64,000 nt of DNA from Azadirachta indica (taxonomy: Eukaryota; Streptophyta; Magnoliopsida; Sapindales; Meliaceae). The notes beneath the pieces are model-generated. The model had not been told where the DNA came from. It was given only the letters and a program-made list of their open reading frames with translations, and ran no database searches. Numbering within the stretch: position 1 is the stretch's first letter; each line of letters opens with the position of its first letter. A program made the position numbers and the translations under genes. Shown in pieces: positions 1-11,853 of the stretch. Where the stretch lies: NCBI GenBank assembly GCA_022749755.1, contig CM040451.1, positions 5,346,871 to 5,410,870 on the forward strand, read 5' to 3'.

Positions 1-744
1 GCTGCATTTGGCTGCTCTTCATTGTTTTAGTTTCACCTACATGTTGCATTTTCAAAATAGTTGGCTTGCTGTGTGTTGCTCTGCTGCTTTTTTCTGTTGC
101 TGCTACTGCTGGAATCCTTCTCCTGGGTTGCTGTAACTTGTGCAGTTTTTGGGAGTTGGCTTTTGAGCTGCTTTCATTTTAGCTTATCGTATATTTTTTT
201 CTGCTGCTACTCGGCTGCTGTTTTCGTCCAGTGTTCTAGGTTACTGCTGCTGGTATTTGATGCTCTGCTGCTGCTGTGTTGTTACTGTTGGGGAGCGCTT
301 CAGCTAGTGTTTTGCTTGGTAGTTTGGTTCGTGCTGGGATTCCAGATCTCTACTTGTATATTCTTTTTATCCTTTTCGTCTACATGGCATGAATATCCAA
401 TTGTTATCAGCAGAAGTCACATCCCCGCACAAGCAATTTCACTAAAAAGGTTATTCATAGTAACTGACCAATGTGTCTTCCAATCAGCTCTGATATAGAA
501 AAGTGAAAAGCCTTTAAACAGTACTGAGTGAAAGAAACCTGTAATTCTTCCTTCATCAATGAATTCTTCGTAAATCTGAAACCTAAGGATGTTTGATACT
601 TGCAAAACTATGATCACATTCATTCCTCACAAAAGAATGATTGTTTAAAAGCTTTCTCCAATCTTTTCCTCTAGTAAACTTCAACAAGTTCAACTCAAAA
701 TTAGCTATATAAGAATGACAAAATGCAGTTTGATGACAAAAGCA
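1..744. other. Intergenic, CTG/T-rich then 3' flank of PPR gene
   Basis: The first 330 bases are rich in CTG and TGCTG motifs. This keeps a plus-strand frame open by composition alone, and the resulting hydrophobic Leu/Cys/Phe-rich peptide resembles no known family. The remainder is AT-rich and lies just downstream of the minus-strand PPR gene, so it probably contains that gene's 3' UTR. No poly(A) signal or other gene could be assigned with confidence. Confidence 0.4.
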
Positions 745-2076
745 TCAAAGATCAGGTCGAAGTAATGCCATGGCACTAGATCCTCTGGCCTTCCTCACAT
801 TTTGGTTGAGCATTATTTTCCTTACCCTCTCTGCATCGTCCCACTTCTCATTCAAAGCATATAAATCACAAATAAGCGTGAAAACTCCTCCGTCATTCTC
901 TGGCTTTATCATTCTTAACACCTGCTCAATCACTCTCTCAGCCATCTCAAATTGCTTATGCTCCTTACAAGCTGCCAAGAATGAACTCCAGATAACAACA
1001 TTAGGTTCAAATTTCATTGTCCTAATAACCTCGTAAGCTTCTTCCAACAGCCCTGCCTTGCCCAACAAGTCAACCAGGCATCCGTAATGCTGAATTCTCC
1101 GCTCCAACCCAAACTCTTCAATCATATTGAAATACTTGCGCCCTTCATCTATTAACCCCGTGCGCACACATGCACTAAGAATTCCCGTGAAAGTCATCTC
1201 ATTAGGTTTTACTTCCGTTTGTTGCATCATTTCAAACAACAACAATGTTTCTTTGCTATCACCATGCTGTGCCAACCCACAAATCAATGCAGTCCAAGAC
1301 ATCACATTCCTTTCCTTCATCAGCTCAAAAACCAAAAAGGCATACTTCAAGAGGCCACACTTTGCATACATGTCAACCAAAATAGTTCCAACTTCCACAT
1401 TCAGCTCCCACCCATTTTTAATTATAAATCCATGAACCGATTTCCCCATCAATAAACCAACAGGACCCAAGTGAGAACATCCTGAAAGAATCGACCCAAT
1501 GGTCATTTGTTCAGGTTTTAGCCCCTCACTCCTCACCATTTCTCGAAAAAGCGCCAATCCACGATCAACGCAGCCACCATTCAAATATGCAGCAATCATT
1601 GCAGACCACGATGCATCATTCCTCAAGGGCATTTGTAAAAAGACATCGAACGCTTTATTAACATTTCCACACTTAGAATACCCTTTTATCATCGTATTCC
1701 AAGTGACAGTGTTTCGGTCAGGCAATTCATCGAACAGATTACATGCAAGCTCAAAGGAAGTAATCACGTATGCATGAAGAAGAGAAGTGGCCACATATAC
1801 GTGGGAAATGAAGCCTAGTTTGAGAATATGAGAGTGTAGGTGGTGAACAGCGGTGAGATTATGCAAATGGGTGCATGATTTGAGAGTGAAGAGTATAGAG
1901 AAACTGTCTAAGGGAACTGATTGGCGATGCATTTGTGAGAAAAGTTGCAATGCTTCGTTTGGGGAAGATGCATTTTTTATCGCTAAAGCCTGTGAGTTAA
2001 AGTGTTTGATGAAATAAGAAACTGAATATTTTGCTAAGGGTTCTAGTTTTAGATGGAGAGAGGCAGAGATTAGCAT
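745..2076 (-). CDS. E-type pentatricopeptide repeat (PPR) protein
   Basis: Intact intronless frame of 443 residues. PPR proteins of the PLS subfamily act in mitochondria or plastids, where tandem helical repeats bind RNA, mostly for C-to-U editing or transcript processing. Family hallmarks seen in order: a 'VTWNTMIKGYSKCGNVNKA' repeat near residue 130, 'DASWSAMIAAYLNGG', 'VGTILVDMYAKCGLLKYA', 'VMSWTALICGLAQHG', 'NEMTFTGILSACVRTGLIDEG' style repeats, then from about residue 359 'VVIWSSFLAACKEH', which opens the C-terminal E region. The protein ends 'KARGSSAMALLRPDL' with no DYW deaminase domain, so it is E-class. An editing factor of this class would need a DYW partner in trans (family knowledge). 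The N-terminus (MLISASLHLKL...) is short for a transit peptide, so targeting is uncertain. It has no neighbouring gene for 13 kb on its 5' side. No frameshift or internal stop is seen. The exact orthologue and RNA target are unknown. Confidence 0.9.
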   Translation of the reverse strand: MLISASLHLKLEPLAKYSVSYFIKHFNSQALAIKNASSPNEALQLFSQMHRQSVPLDSFSILFTLKSCTHLHNLTAVHHLHSHILKLGFISHVYVATSLLHAYVITSFELACNLFDELPDRNTVTWNTMIKGYSKCGNVNKAFDVFLQMPLRNDASWSAMIAAYLNGGCVDRGLALFREMVRSEGLKPEQMTIGSILSGCSHLGPVGLLMGKSVHGFIIKNGWELNVEVGTILVDMYAKCGLLKYAFLVFELMKERNVMSWTALICGLAQHGDSKETLLLFEMMQQTEVKPNEMTFTGILSACVRTGLIDEGRKYFNMIEEFGLERRIQHYGCLVDLLGKAGLLEEAYEVIRTMKFEPNVVIWSSFLAACKEHKQFEMAERVIEQVLRMIKPENDGGVFTLICDLYALNEKWDDAERVRKIMLNQNVRKARGSSAMALLRPDL

Positions 2077-5000
2077 GACTTCTGTTTCATGTTTTCCTTC
2101 ACTTCAAATACTATTTTGGGGTTAGGCCAGCTTTTGTATGCCCAGTTTTTGAGCCCATTTTTGTCTTGTTCTAAGTCATTTATGTCGTAGATTGCCCTCC
2201 ACGCGAGAGGGAAAGACATTATTCAAATTGGATAAAGATATTTATGTGATCTTATATGCAATTTCGTCAAAATTTTTTTTATAAATTTTTAATATAATAT
2301 TAATAAGTTGTATATATATTATTAATCAAAAAAATTATTTATGTCCTTTTCTGTTAAATATTGACAGTAGGACGAGAAATCTATTAAGAATTTTGATAAA
2401 TATCTATTTAAAATAGTTAAAAATTAGATACTTTTATTTAAATAATTTTTACTTCAAATAAGACTACAATATAATGATTATTTGGTATAATTATTAAGAT
2501 TGTTGAACTGTTTAAAATATAATCCTACAGTGAATTTAAAATCAAGATGTCATATAAATTGCATCGAGAGCATCAATTTTCTTTACTAATCAAAATGTAT
2601 ATTTCATTTATCTCATAACATAACTTCTAAGATAATTACACAAATTTTATTAAAAGAAAGACGTATTTGACAATCAAACAACCAAGAAATTTTACTCAAA
2701 AAATTATATCAAAATAACCCTTCCAAGAAATTTTATTTGAAAACGTAATTGTTTGGAAATAGTACAAAAACTTATTTACCAGAAATTTTATTTGAAAAAT
2801 TAAATCAAATGAATCCGTAGAATATATTTAAAATTGAGGAATTGAGACTCTTTTAAAATTTATTGTAAAATTAAATAGTAGTTAAATAAATAAATAGATA
2901 ATTAATTATAAAGTAAAAGGTACATATGTCAAATTCTTTAGTTAAGAAGTAATTAAAATAATTACATGCGTAGTCATAATTATTCAATAATATTTTGACA
3001 TTTTATTTAAGAATGCAAAAAATAATTAGTTGATAAATATTACCAACAATCTAACAATAAGTATTTATCAAATATTTAAGTTAAAAAATATAACAATTAA
3101 AAACATACTCTTTAAGTTTCAACGCGCGTTGGTATTAAAAAATCTCTCACTAATTTTTTTTGGCCAATTGTTATAAGAAAAAGTTATCATTTTTTTCTAT
3201 TGGATCTAGTTCTAATACATTTCTCCGATTATTATTATTTATTTTTTTACACGTAAGAGCCAAATAGCAAATATTTTCAATTTTATATTGTCCAACCAAA
3301 CGGTGGCTAATTAAGTTTTTCAATAAGGCCTTTAACTATGATTAAAGGGCAGGTATAAAAATTTCAAAAGCTACAGAAAATCCGAACAAACTTTAATTTT
3401 ACTACAATTAAACGCCTGGTTCTGGTTATTTTACATTATAGAAACCTACAAGAGAAAAATATAGCTTCCAAGAGACATTGTGCGAAAGCAACAATGAAAT
3501 AAGTGGTGGGAACCCAACTAGGATTTCATGTTTTGATTCACCATATGAAGACAACCAATATAGTTTCAATGCCTCAATGTGATGAATACAAAATGAAAAC
3601 AATTCTCACAAAATTGGTAGTAGTGATGGAAAATATGTTGATAGAACGCTTGATATTACTATGCATTTGTAAAAATATCAATGTATTTTGCACCAAAAGC
3701 ATATGGTAAACTAATTGAATACAATGGCAATGTACTTGCATCACCATCAACAGCTGCATATTCATCATTTTTTATCACTGTAATCTGATAAATAATCGTT
3801 CTCTTTAAGCTCCATATCTTCAATGTGCTACTCAATCCAATTAATACTATCAACATTGTATGTTTCTTCTTCATCATCATCAACGAAAGCCCCCATCATC
3901 ATCTATTAATAGCAGTATCCTCAACTGAGAGTTTATTGTGTAACTTGGGAAATGGTACATCATCATCATCATATGGGTTGTGTGGGCTTGGGGTGTTTTA
4001 GTTCATGTGATAAATAAGCTTCTCCTCACTGGATTTTGTTGGGTATCTGGCACATACTGGACAGCAGGGGGCAGTAACTCCATTTTCAACTTCACGTCTT
4101 CAATTCAATTAGCTGACTACAACACATACACTTATTATTACACAATTTTTTTTTACATAAAATTTATGTTACGTGTTTTAAATTTTGTGTTATATATTTT
4201 AAGGTTAAAGTTTGAAAACTATCCTAATTTTTACACGTTATACAAGAGTTCCAATTTTTATATTACACATTTAAAATTTTATGTTGTCAAAAAAATAAAA
4301 TAATAATACATCTAATGTATTATAACAAAGTCTTAAATTTAAATAACTGCATTTTGAGTTAACTTTTATATGACCCCGGCCTCACAATTTCTTTAAAAAA
4401 TTTATATATTTATGATTTAGACCCTTTTTTACGTTTATATATAATTTAATTCCTCCAACTTTGTAAAGTTATTGATTTATCTCTTAATTTATTAATTATT
4501 TTTAAAATGTTATTAAACTATATTTACCTTTTAAACATTTGAGACCCAATTATTTACTTTTAACTCCACACGGCCCACGCATATTATTATAATCATACGA
4601 TGAACCTTGTTTTATTGTTTCAAACAAAATTAAGTTTTATTAGTCATTTTTTAAAAAATTAATTATTTAAGTTCTTATTTAAAAGAAATTTGCCTAATTT
4701 TTTTTATTCCTAACAAAAGAATTAAAGAAGACTAGTAGAATTAGTTCTTTATAAAAGAAAAAAATTGCTTTCTCTAATGAATTAATAAGATGTACCTTGT
4801 GGAAGAAGTTTATGTGTAAGATATTAATTATTGTTTCATAATTTATGTTGATTAATAATGTTGATTGTGAAGGCTCGGGCTCCTGTTTCATGGTATCTTA
4901 GAAGTTGGATTTTATGTAACCAATGTTGCATTGACATTGTTATAACAATATTATTAAGTTATATCAAAATAAATTTATAATTACAAGTAGTTTCAAGAAT

Positions 5001-6140
5001 TAATGTATTTTTTTCACATGTGAAAATGATCTGAAAATTTCTGCTGAACTAATTTTCTTATTTTAATTATATGGTCAACAAATTAAGATGACAACAACAT
5101 ATATAATTTAACCTTGATTATAAATCAACTAGTTTTATATTTCTATTTTTTAAAAAATTAGTGTATTTCAAAAATAATTTGTATAATGTACAACGAATAA
5201 ATTTTACACTTTTTAATTAAAAATAAAAATAATGTTCTAACAATTTTTCTAATTTTTGAAAAGTAATATACAATATCGTTGTTTAGAGTTTATGACTACT
5301 AAAATCTAATTAACAATAATAATAATGTATCACTAAATAATCGAGTTATATAACATTTAATTATCATAATTTAATTAAATTAATTTTTAAATGTTTCTTT
5401 TATTAAAATTAATGTTTATTTAGATTTAATTTTGACTATCGAAAATGTATAAATATAACAATTTATAAATAATTTAAATATATGTGTAAAAATATAAAGT
5501 TATTGATCTAACCCTTTAAGTATTGTATTAAATTTGGTACTTAAATTTATTGAAATTCACTTTCTTAAATTGTTTTTATTAAAATTAATGTTTTACACTT
5601 CTCATTTTCACAATAATGTAATTTTTGGAAAATGTTATTTAACACATTTTTAAATTCTAAAAACATCAAATTAAAATACCATTTTATTTACTTACATCTG
5701 TGTTATACGAAAACATCAATTCAAAAACAATACCAAATAAACCATAATTTAATCATTGAATTAATTAATAAAACTAAATTTATGTAATGAATAAAATAAT
5801 GAATACACATGATACATCACATAATTACTTGTAAATTTTTATTAATTATAATACATAGACCTAACAACATTTATATTTTGACACAGACTTGCTAGTGTCG
5901 TATTACAATAAGCAATAGCAACACAAGTCAAGTAATGGCATTATCAATGTAGACTAAAGTCTTTGCCATTTATATATATTAATGTATTTGTTTATTTACG
6001 TATATATATTATGTATGACATATAAATACATAATTTGTTTGTCGGTTTGAAGTGTAAACGTTGATTATTCACTACAACACTTCATGTATATATGTCAATT
6101 AATTATACATAGTTGTCCCTAAACTTTTCGAAAACATCAA
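2077..6140. other. Intergenic AT-rich DNA, no gene recognised
   Basis: Very AT-rich sequence upstream of the PPR gene. Around 3500-3970 several frames stay open for 60-75 codons on both strands, and a minus-strand stretch encodes a run of acidic residues next to GAT/ATC triplet runs. This could be a decayed coding fragment, but it has stops in every frame and no recognisable family. Nothing else is supported. Confidence 0.4.
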
Positions 6141-6144
6141 ACTT

Positions 6145-6264
6145 GGATATAATTTGGTGATTCAACAAATCCGTCCCTAACTTTAGTTATTTTTTTAATT
6201 TCCAAAACAACAATTTCGGATATAGTTTGGTGATTTAATAAATCCGTTCCAAACTTTAGTTACT
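6145..6264. repeat. Two-copy short tandem repeat
   Basis: Two adjacent copies of a roughly 48-bp segment, at about 6145-6192 and 6216-6264. Both contain 'GGATATA(A/G)TTTGGTGATT' followed by 'AAATCCGT' and 'CTTTAGTTA'. They are close to but outside the hAT-like repeat that starts near 6292. No coding potential. Confidence 0.6.
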
Positions 6265-6291
6265 TTCTAGTTTCATATAGGTTTCAAGTAA

Positions 6292-6826
6292 TAGGGTTGA
6301 CAATTCAAGTTGTTATGTTATAACTATGTTGCGTCAAATGCAAGTATAACATATTTTAAACTAATGCGAAACTAACCCATTTAATAATCATGTCAATAAA
6401 AAATTTTAACCTAACATGATTATTAAATGGGTTAAGTAGGTTATAATTGTATCACTCAATTGAATTTCTTTGTATGTTTTATATATTCTTTTAAAATATT
6501 CATAATAACCACTCAAATGGTAATTAATTTTATTATAAAAGAAGTGAATATTTTTAAAATATAGTAAATAAACTAAATATTTTTTAAATATCAAAAAATA
6601 TAAACTAAATTTATTAAATTGTAAATGAGTCAATATGAAATTATATTAACAGTCAAACAATTAATCATGTTATAAACGAATTCATAATTCAAGAACTCTA
6701 AACTTCAACTTTAACAATTATTAATTATGTAATAATCATGTTACCTTATATGTCCAAACTTATTAACTTTGTGTCATGTTCATGTTGAATAGATGAATCA
6801 TTTCACAAATTTCCAACTGTACCTAT
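6292..6826. mobile_element. hAT-like non-autonomous element remnant (ends uncertain)
   Basis: The left end reads TAGGGTTGACAATTC, which resembles the TAGGGGTGACAA end of the repeat at 11371. Both contain an internal 'CCATTTAATAATCATGTCA'-like segment or a close variant, so they are probably one family. The right end was guessed from an inverted TAGGTACAGTTGG. No matching 8-bp target-site duplication was found, so the boundaries are tentative. It contains a perfect 20-bp inverted repeat at 6373-6434 and no transposase. Confidence 0.4.
6373..6434. repeat. Perfect 20-bp inverted repeat with 22-nt loop
   Basis: TAACCCATTTAATAATCATG at 6373-6392 is exactly reverse-complemented at 6415-6434. A transcript across it would form an uninterrupted 20-bp stem with a 22-nt loop. 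It lies inside a hAT-like repeat remnant, so it may be a fold-back created by the element rather than a functional hairpin. Confidence 0.9.
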
Positions 6827-6834
6827 TAGGGATG

Positions 6835-9027
6835 AAATTGTTACAATTAATCAAACTACTTTTGAATTTATTAATTCATTAAAGTTGAAAGATGAAAATT
6901 ATTATTATGATTTTCAATAACAATCTGTAAAGCGTGGAAAACGAAGTCTTTTTTTTTTTAATTTTTCTTTCTTTTCTTGTTCTTGATATATACAAACATA
7001 TAACTTGTGATTATTTGCAATTATTTGTTGCTTGAATATTTCAATTAGTCTTTCAAGAAATAGAAAGAAAAGTTGTCCTGCAATTGAGCTGTTTTTGCTT
7101 TAAATTATTTTAATAATTAATGATCATATTTATGAGTTAAATGTATAAATACATTAGACAAAATAACAAACCAGGTTTTTTCAATCGTTTTTAGAATTAA
7201 TAAAATTAAAATTAAAATATTAAATATTAAGGTTGTATGTGTTTTTTTTTTAATTAAAATAAGAAGGATTTAGTTAAAATTTTACTTTAAATAGATTTGC
7301 ACGAGATTCATGATTATGAATTATGAATTCAACATAGCTACGCTAAATACTTAAAACTTGATTACGTATTAAACAAAGCATGCATGCAGAGATTTAGCAA
7401 ACTAAATATCACCTCATGAAGATCTTATACTAAATACAAATGCAATTCAAAACTATAATTCAACTTAATTCACAAGATTTAATACTTAATATATATATAT
7501 ATTTCTTGATAATGATTAGTTATTGACCATTAATTTTCCATAACGTATTAATCATTTACAATTCATGAACATATGAATTTAGTTAATAACAATGTTAAGT
7601 AATTACTTGATTTGAAAATTTAACGTAATATTTTAACGAATTTAATGTTCCGCCCCAAAATTTTGAGTGAATTAATTGGTGGTGGCACTCTAAAACTACG
7701 AATCCATTTAAGATTATTGTTAGAAGACGAAAAAAATAATTTTGAGTAACCAAAAATCATGTTAGATATTTTGTAAAAAATTTTTTTGAATCACTTTTAA
7801 CAAAATCAATTCATACGATAACGAATTTTTAAAGTAAAAAAAAAGTTATTTTTCAAAAGTTGATTTAAAAAATAGTTTTATTTACAATTATAATATTAAA
7901 TATATCCATGTGAAATTATAAAAATTAAAAATTAATTCTAAAATAATTATTAAAATTTAACTTTAATTAGAAAATAAATATCTTAGTAATTAATATCATT
8001 ATAATATTGTAATAGCAAATTTTATTACACATATAAAATTATTTTTAATATTTATATCACTTTTAAAAATAAAATTTATGAAATATTAAATTAATTATTT
8101 TTACAATTTAATAGAAGTAGAATATTTTAAAATTTACAGCAATCCCAAACCGATATTATATGCAGGAGTTAATAACTATTTTGATAAAATCTACACAAAC
8201 TGAGAAGGGAATAGAACCGTTCCCTTAACGGGGTCAGGCATATGCCAAGCCTAGTTAATGGATAAAAAGGATTATTGAAAAGATTGACTCTCAAATAGGG
8301 CATTTTGGGTATTTCACAGAACAATTTGCTGCGCAAGGTTTTAAGCTTCGAACAATTTAATATTATATTATTAGAACTTTAGGTTCATAGACCACTAATA
8401 TTTTCTCATTACAAATATAATTAAATTTTCATGTATAAATAATACAAGTGGATGATTAATAAATAATAATTCATTAAAAAATGCAGAAGAAATAATTAAA
8501 GAGAGCCACGTGATCCGTATTGTTGCTGAAGGAGAAGGAAATTGGATTCAAAGTTGTTGGATAGTTTTTAAAAGAAGGTTAATAATTAATAATAATAATG
8601 AGCTTATGTATTATTATTGTTCATATATACAAAAATAAAAAATAATTAAGACAAAGAGAGATTATTAAGAAACAGGCCAAAGTTAAAATACATTCGAATG
8701 TATCGTACATCCTTTTATTTTATCAATTTTATTTATTCTTTTATTTTAAAATCATAATATAATTTAGTATCATTTCAATATTTTAGGGGTATTCATTTTT
8801 CAAACTAATATTAAAATTTAAATTAAAAAATAAATATATCATTTAAAATTATTTTAATTCATATTTTAAAATTCAAATTAAAAAACAAGATTATAATCCC
8901 AGCTCAATATAATGAAAAAAATTGAATATAATCATAAAGAGTTAGAAATTAAAACATGACAATAAAATAAAGTAATATTTAGTATCAACCATAAGAGGAC
9001 ACACACATGTGTAAAAGGATAAATGGC
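6835..9027. other. Intergenic AT-rich DNA, no gene recognised
   Basis: AT-rich sequence with many stops in all frames. A less AT-rich patch at about 8150-8340 has a small hairpin-prone stretch (GGGAATAGAACCGTTCCC) but no coding or RNA-gene signature that I can support. Confidence 0.4.
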
Positions 9028-9029
9028 CA

Positions 9030-9232
9030 CTTAATGACTTAATTTTATATTTTTTTATCATTTACAAACTGTTAGATTTAAATTCTTTTAACTATTAAGA
9101 TTACAAATTACATATGCACATAATTAATTATGTATTAATTATATATATTAAATTTAATTTTAATTATTTGAAGTATTTAGATCTAACAGTATACAAATAG
9201 TGTTAATAAAAAAGTAAAGTTAAGACGTTTTT
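9030..9232. repeat. Fold-back MITE copy 1 (long imperfect TIRs)
   Basis: About 200 bp with imperfect inverted ends of roughly 55 bp. The left arm contains 'ACAAACTGTTAGATTTAAAT' and the right arm has the complement of 'GTATACTGTTAGATCTAAAT'. A second copy follows at about 9335-9555, and a partial third near 16710-16800 shares 'AAATCTAATAGTTC'. No transposase and no certain target-site duplication, so the transposon superfamily is not assigned. Confidence 0.5.
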
Positions 9233-9239
9233 AATCCAT

Positions 9240-9241
<2 letters not shown>

Positions 9242-9307
<66 letters not shown>

Positions 9308-9310
9308 TAT
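9242..9310. repeat. Compound microsatellite (CT)n(TA)n
   Basis: About ten CT units run straight into more than twenty TA units, between two copies of a fold-back MITE. Compound SSRs of this kind are highly length-variable in plants. Confidence 0.97.
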
Positions 9311-9334
9311 GCATGGGAGATAAGGGTTAGTGGT

Positions 9335-9555
9335 CTCTTAACGTTATGCATTTTCTTACGTTATTTATAAGTCGTTAAAATTAAAATTAAATATTTTTAA
9401 CAGTCGAGATTATATCTCATATATGTATTAATTATGGTACATTTATCATGTATTAGTTGTACGAATTAAATTGAATTTCAAATATTAAAAGTATTTAAAT
9501 CTAACGATTTATAAATATTTAAAAAAATTATATAAAATTAATAAGTTGCTAATAT
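9335..9555. repeat. Fold-back MITE copy 2
   Basis: Diverged second copy of the 9030-9232 repeat. It shares the central 'TATGTATTAATTAT' block and the terminal 'TATTTAAATCTAACGATTTATAAAT' segment in the same orientation. Ends are approximate. It has no coding capacity. Confidence 0.45.
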
Positions 9556-11370
9556 GTTATATACATATATATATTAAAGTAATTGGAATAGTTTGAGGCA
9601 CTTTAATATTTTTAAATTATCCTTAGTTCGCATAATAGAGTATAATAAGAGTTCGGTGTTTTATGAGTTAAGTTTTTTATTTAATTTAAAAGAAGTATAT
9701 ATTATATATATATATATATATATAGTAAGAGAAGTATAATATGCACATGTAGTACAAGAAAAGAAAGCCTATTAATTGGCCTAAGACATAAACAAAAAGA
9801 AAGACGGAAATGAGATGATTAATAATTAAATGACGAGAGACATTGAAAGCTTGGACAAGTGGGGATAATCAAGTTTGTTTGGCTTTATTATTAACAATTT
9901 TTTTTATTTAATAATATTATATAAAAATCATGATCATATGAATTGTCGGTAACACTATTTTATAGTTAAAAATATTGTAAAGGAATTGGGTGGTCCATCT
10001 ACCTTAATCATTTTTATGTTTAACCTTGCTTCTCATCACATATACTTAAAATATATATCATATTTGACTTCTCAATTCTAGAAGCCTAACTCTAAAAGCT
10101 TGACAAAACCAACATTCGGCCAAAAGATAGATTTTACTATCTTTATGTTAATTATGTCTCCTTTATTAGTAATATTTACTATTTTTCAAATTTAAAATTG
10201 AAGTAATTAATAAAAGGAAAGAGGTTGGTTCTTTTGAAAAATGAAACGGGTATAAATTAAATATTAGAGTATTTTTTATATTTATATTCAGAATTTTATT
10301 ATAATTCTTATATTTATTTCTGAAAAATTTTTAAATGAAAAATATTTCGAGTACCCATTTAAAATAATAAATAAATTTAAAATACAAAAATATGTAATTT
10401 TAAATTTATAAAATAAATATAAAAAAGAGATGGATATGAATTTGGACATATTATTTTTATACTTTTATTCGTATTTTATTATAATTCTCATATTTATTTC
10501 TATCTCAGAAAAATTTTCAAATGGGAAATATTTTCAAGCGCCTATTTAAAAAAATTATTATTATATTTTTAAATTTATTACTTTGTTTATTTATAAAATA
10601 GATAGTTTGGGCATAATATCTCACACTCCACCTTATGCCGTCCTTTGGTTATAGTTTGGGCAAAAAAAAAAAATTACTTCTCTAATTTTTTTTAAAGTAA
10701 TTGTTTTATAAATCATGCACAAAATTATTTATTTGCATTAAAATTAAAAAATGATTGGATATTAGTATTTAGATAATTAAAAGCAGTGGGTTGGCGGCAG
10801 GCGACACTTGGCATTCACCTCAAGCTCTAGGAAAAAAATAATAATAAATAATAACTACAAACATAATTAATTAATGGGTATTTTCATTTTAAGGCTAGCG
10901 AGGGAAAGATTTCACTTTGCCCTAATCGTAATCATTTGAGAGTGAAACTAGAAATTGACATTTTGCAAAAGGCTGAAAAACAAAGTGAGAAAAAAAAACA
11001 ATGATTAGTTTATTTTGTTCTTTTAAAAGAAAGGTCTCTTTTAGGGCTATTTCCATATACCTCCCATAAGGGTTATAGAAATCATAAATAAAGAAAATAT
11101 TTGTATATATTTACAAAAGCCTCCCTTATTATTATAGTATTTTCATTTGATCGACTGCTAGAAAAATATCAAATAACTAAAATAATATCAGTAATAAAAA
11201 TTTTAACTCTATATTTATTTTTACCTATTGACATTTTTTTTGTCTATTTAACTTTCAAATTACTAATCAAATATAATAATTGAGATTCAAGAATTGTTAT
11301 TCTTCTTCTTCTTCTTTTAAAAGAAAGGTCTCTTTGTAGGGTTATTTTCATATGCCTCCTCTAAGGGTTA
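9556..11370. other. Intergenic AT-rich DNA with short direct repeats
   Basis: No gene recognised. It contains a TA microsatellite (9703-9724), a direct repeat pair at about 10272-10371 and 10452-10560 sharing 'ATTTTATTATAATTCT', and a 60-bp segment at 11018-11078 (TTTTAAAAGAAAGGTCTCTTT...) repeated at about 11315-11373. Confidence 0.5.
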
Positions 11371-11853
11371 TAGGGGTGACAAATTAGATTATCGTGTCAT
11401 ATTCATATCATGTCAAATAAAATATAACATATTTAAGGTTAATTTGAACCCAATTTATTTAATAATCATGTCACTCGTTTAGCATATTTTTTAATATATT
11501 TTAATATATATTCTAAAATATTTATAATATTATCTATCCAAATACTAATAAATCTTATTCCAAATAGTATTAAATACTCTTTAAACTATTAAAAATATTT
11601 AAAATGAGAAAAATATAAAATAAATATATTAAATTATAAATAAATTAGAATGAAATAATTGTTCAAATAGTTAACCGCGTCATAAACTGATTCACATGTT
11701 AAGACCTCAAAATCAAACCCGATCCAATTATTACTTACGTTACATTATTATAACTAATTTATTAATTGTATTATTTTAAGTGAATCCAAACCTGGTAATT
11801 TCATATTTTGTTCATGTTCACTTGATGAGTTGTGCTAAAAATTGCCGTCCCTA
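11371..11853. mobile_element. hAT-type non-autonomous element (MITE), 483 bp
   Basis: Terminal inverted repeats TAGGGGTGACAA (left) and TAGGGACGGCAA (right, reverse complement) match the style of plant hAT MITE ends. The interior is AT-rich and non-coding. The left flank also exists about 300 bp upstream as an uninterrupted direct repeat, which places the left boundary near 11370. No clean 8-bp target-site duplication remains, so the insertion is old or the ends are off by a few bases. It is related to the remnant at 6292. Confidence 0.5.

Noticed and set aside
61..498. 145-codon plus-strand frame, Leu/Cys/Phe-rich
   Set aside because: Driven by CTG/TTT-rich low-complexity DNA. It has no domain, no proper ATG context at the start and no family resemblance.
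770..1777. Several plus-strand frames of 78-102 codons
   Set aside because: Antisense shadows of the intact PPR gene on the minus strand.
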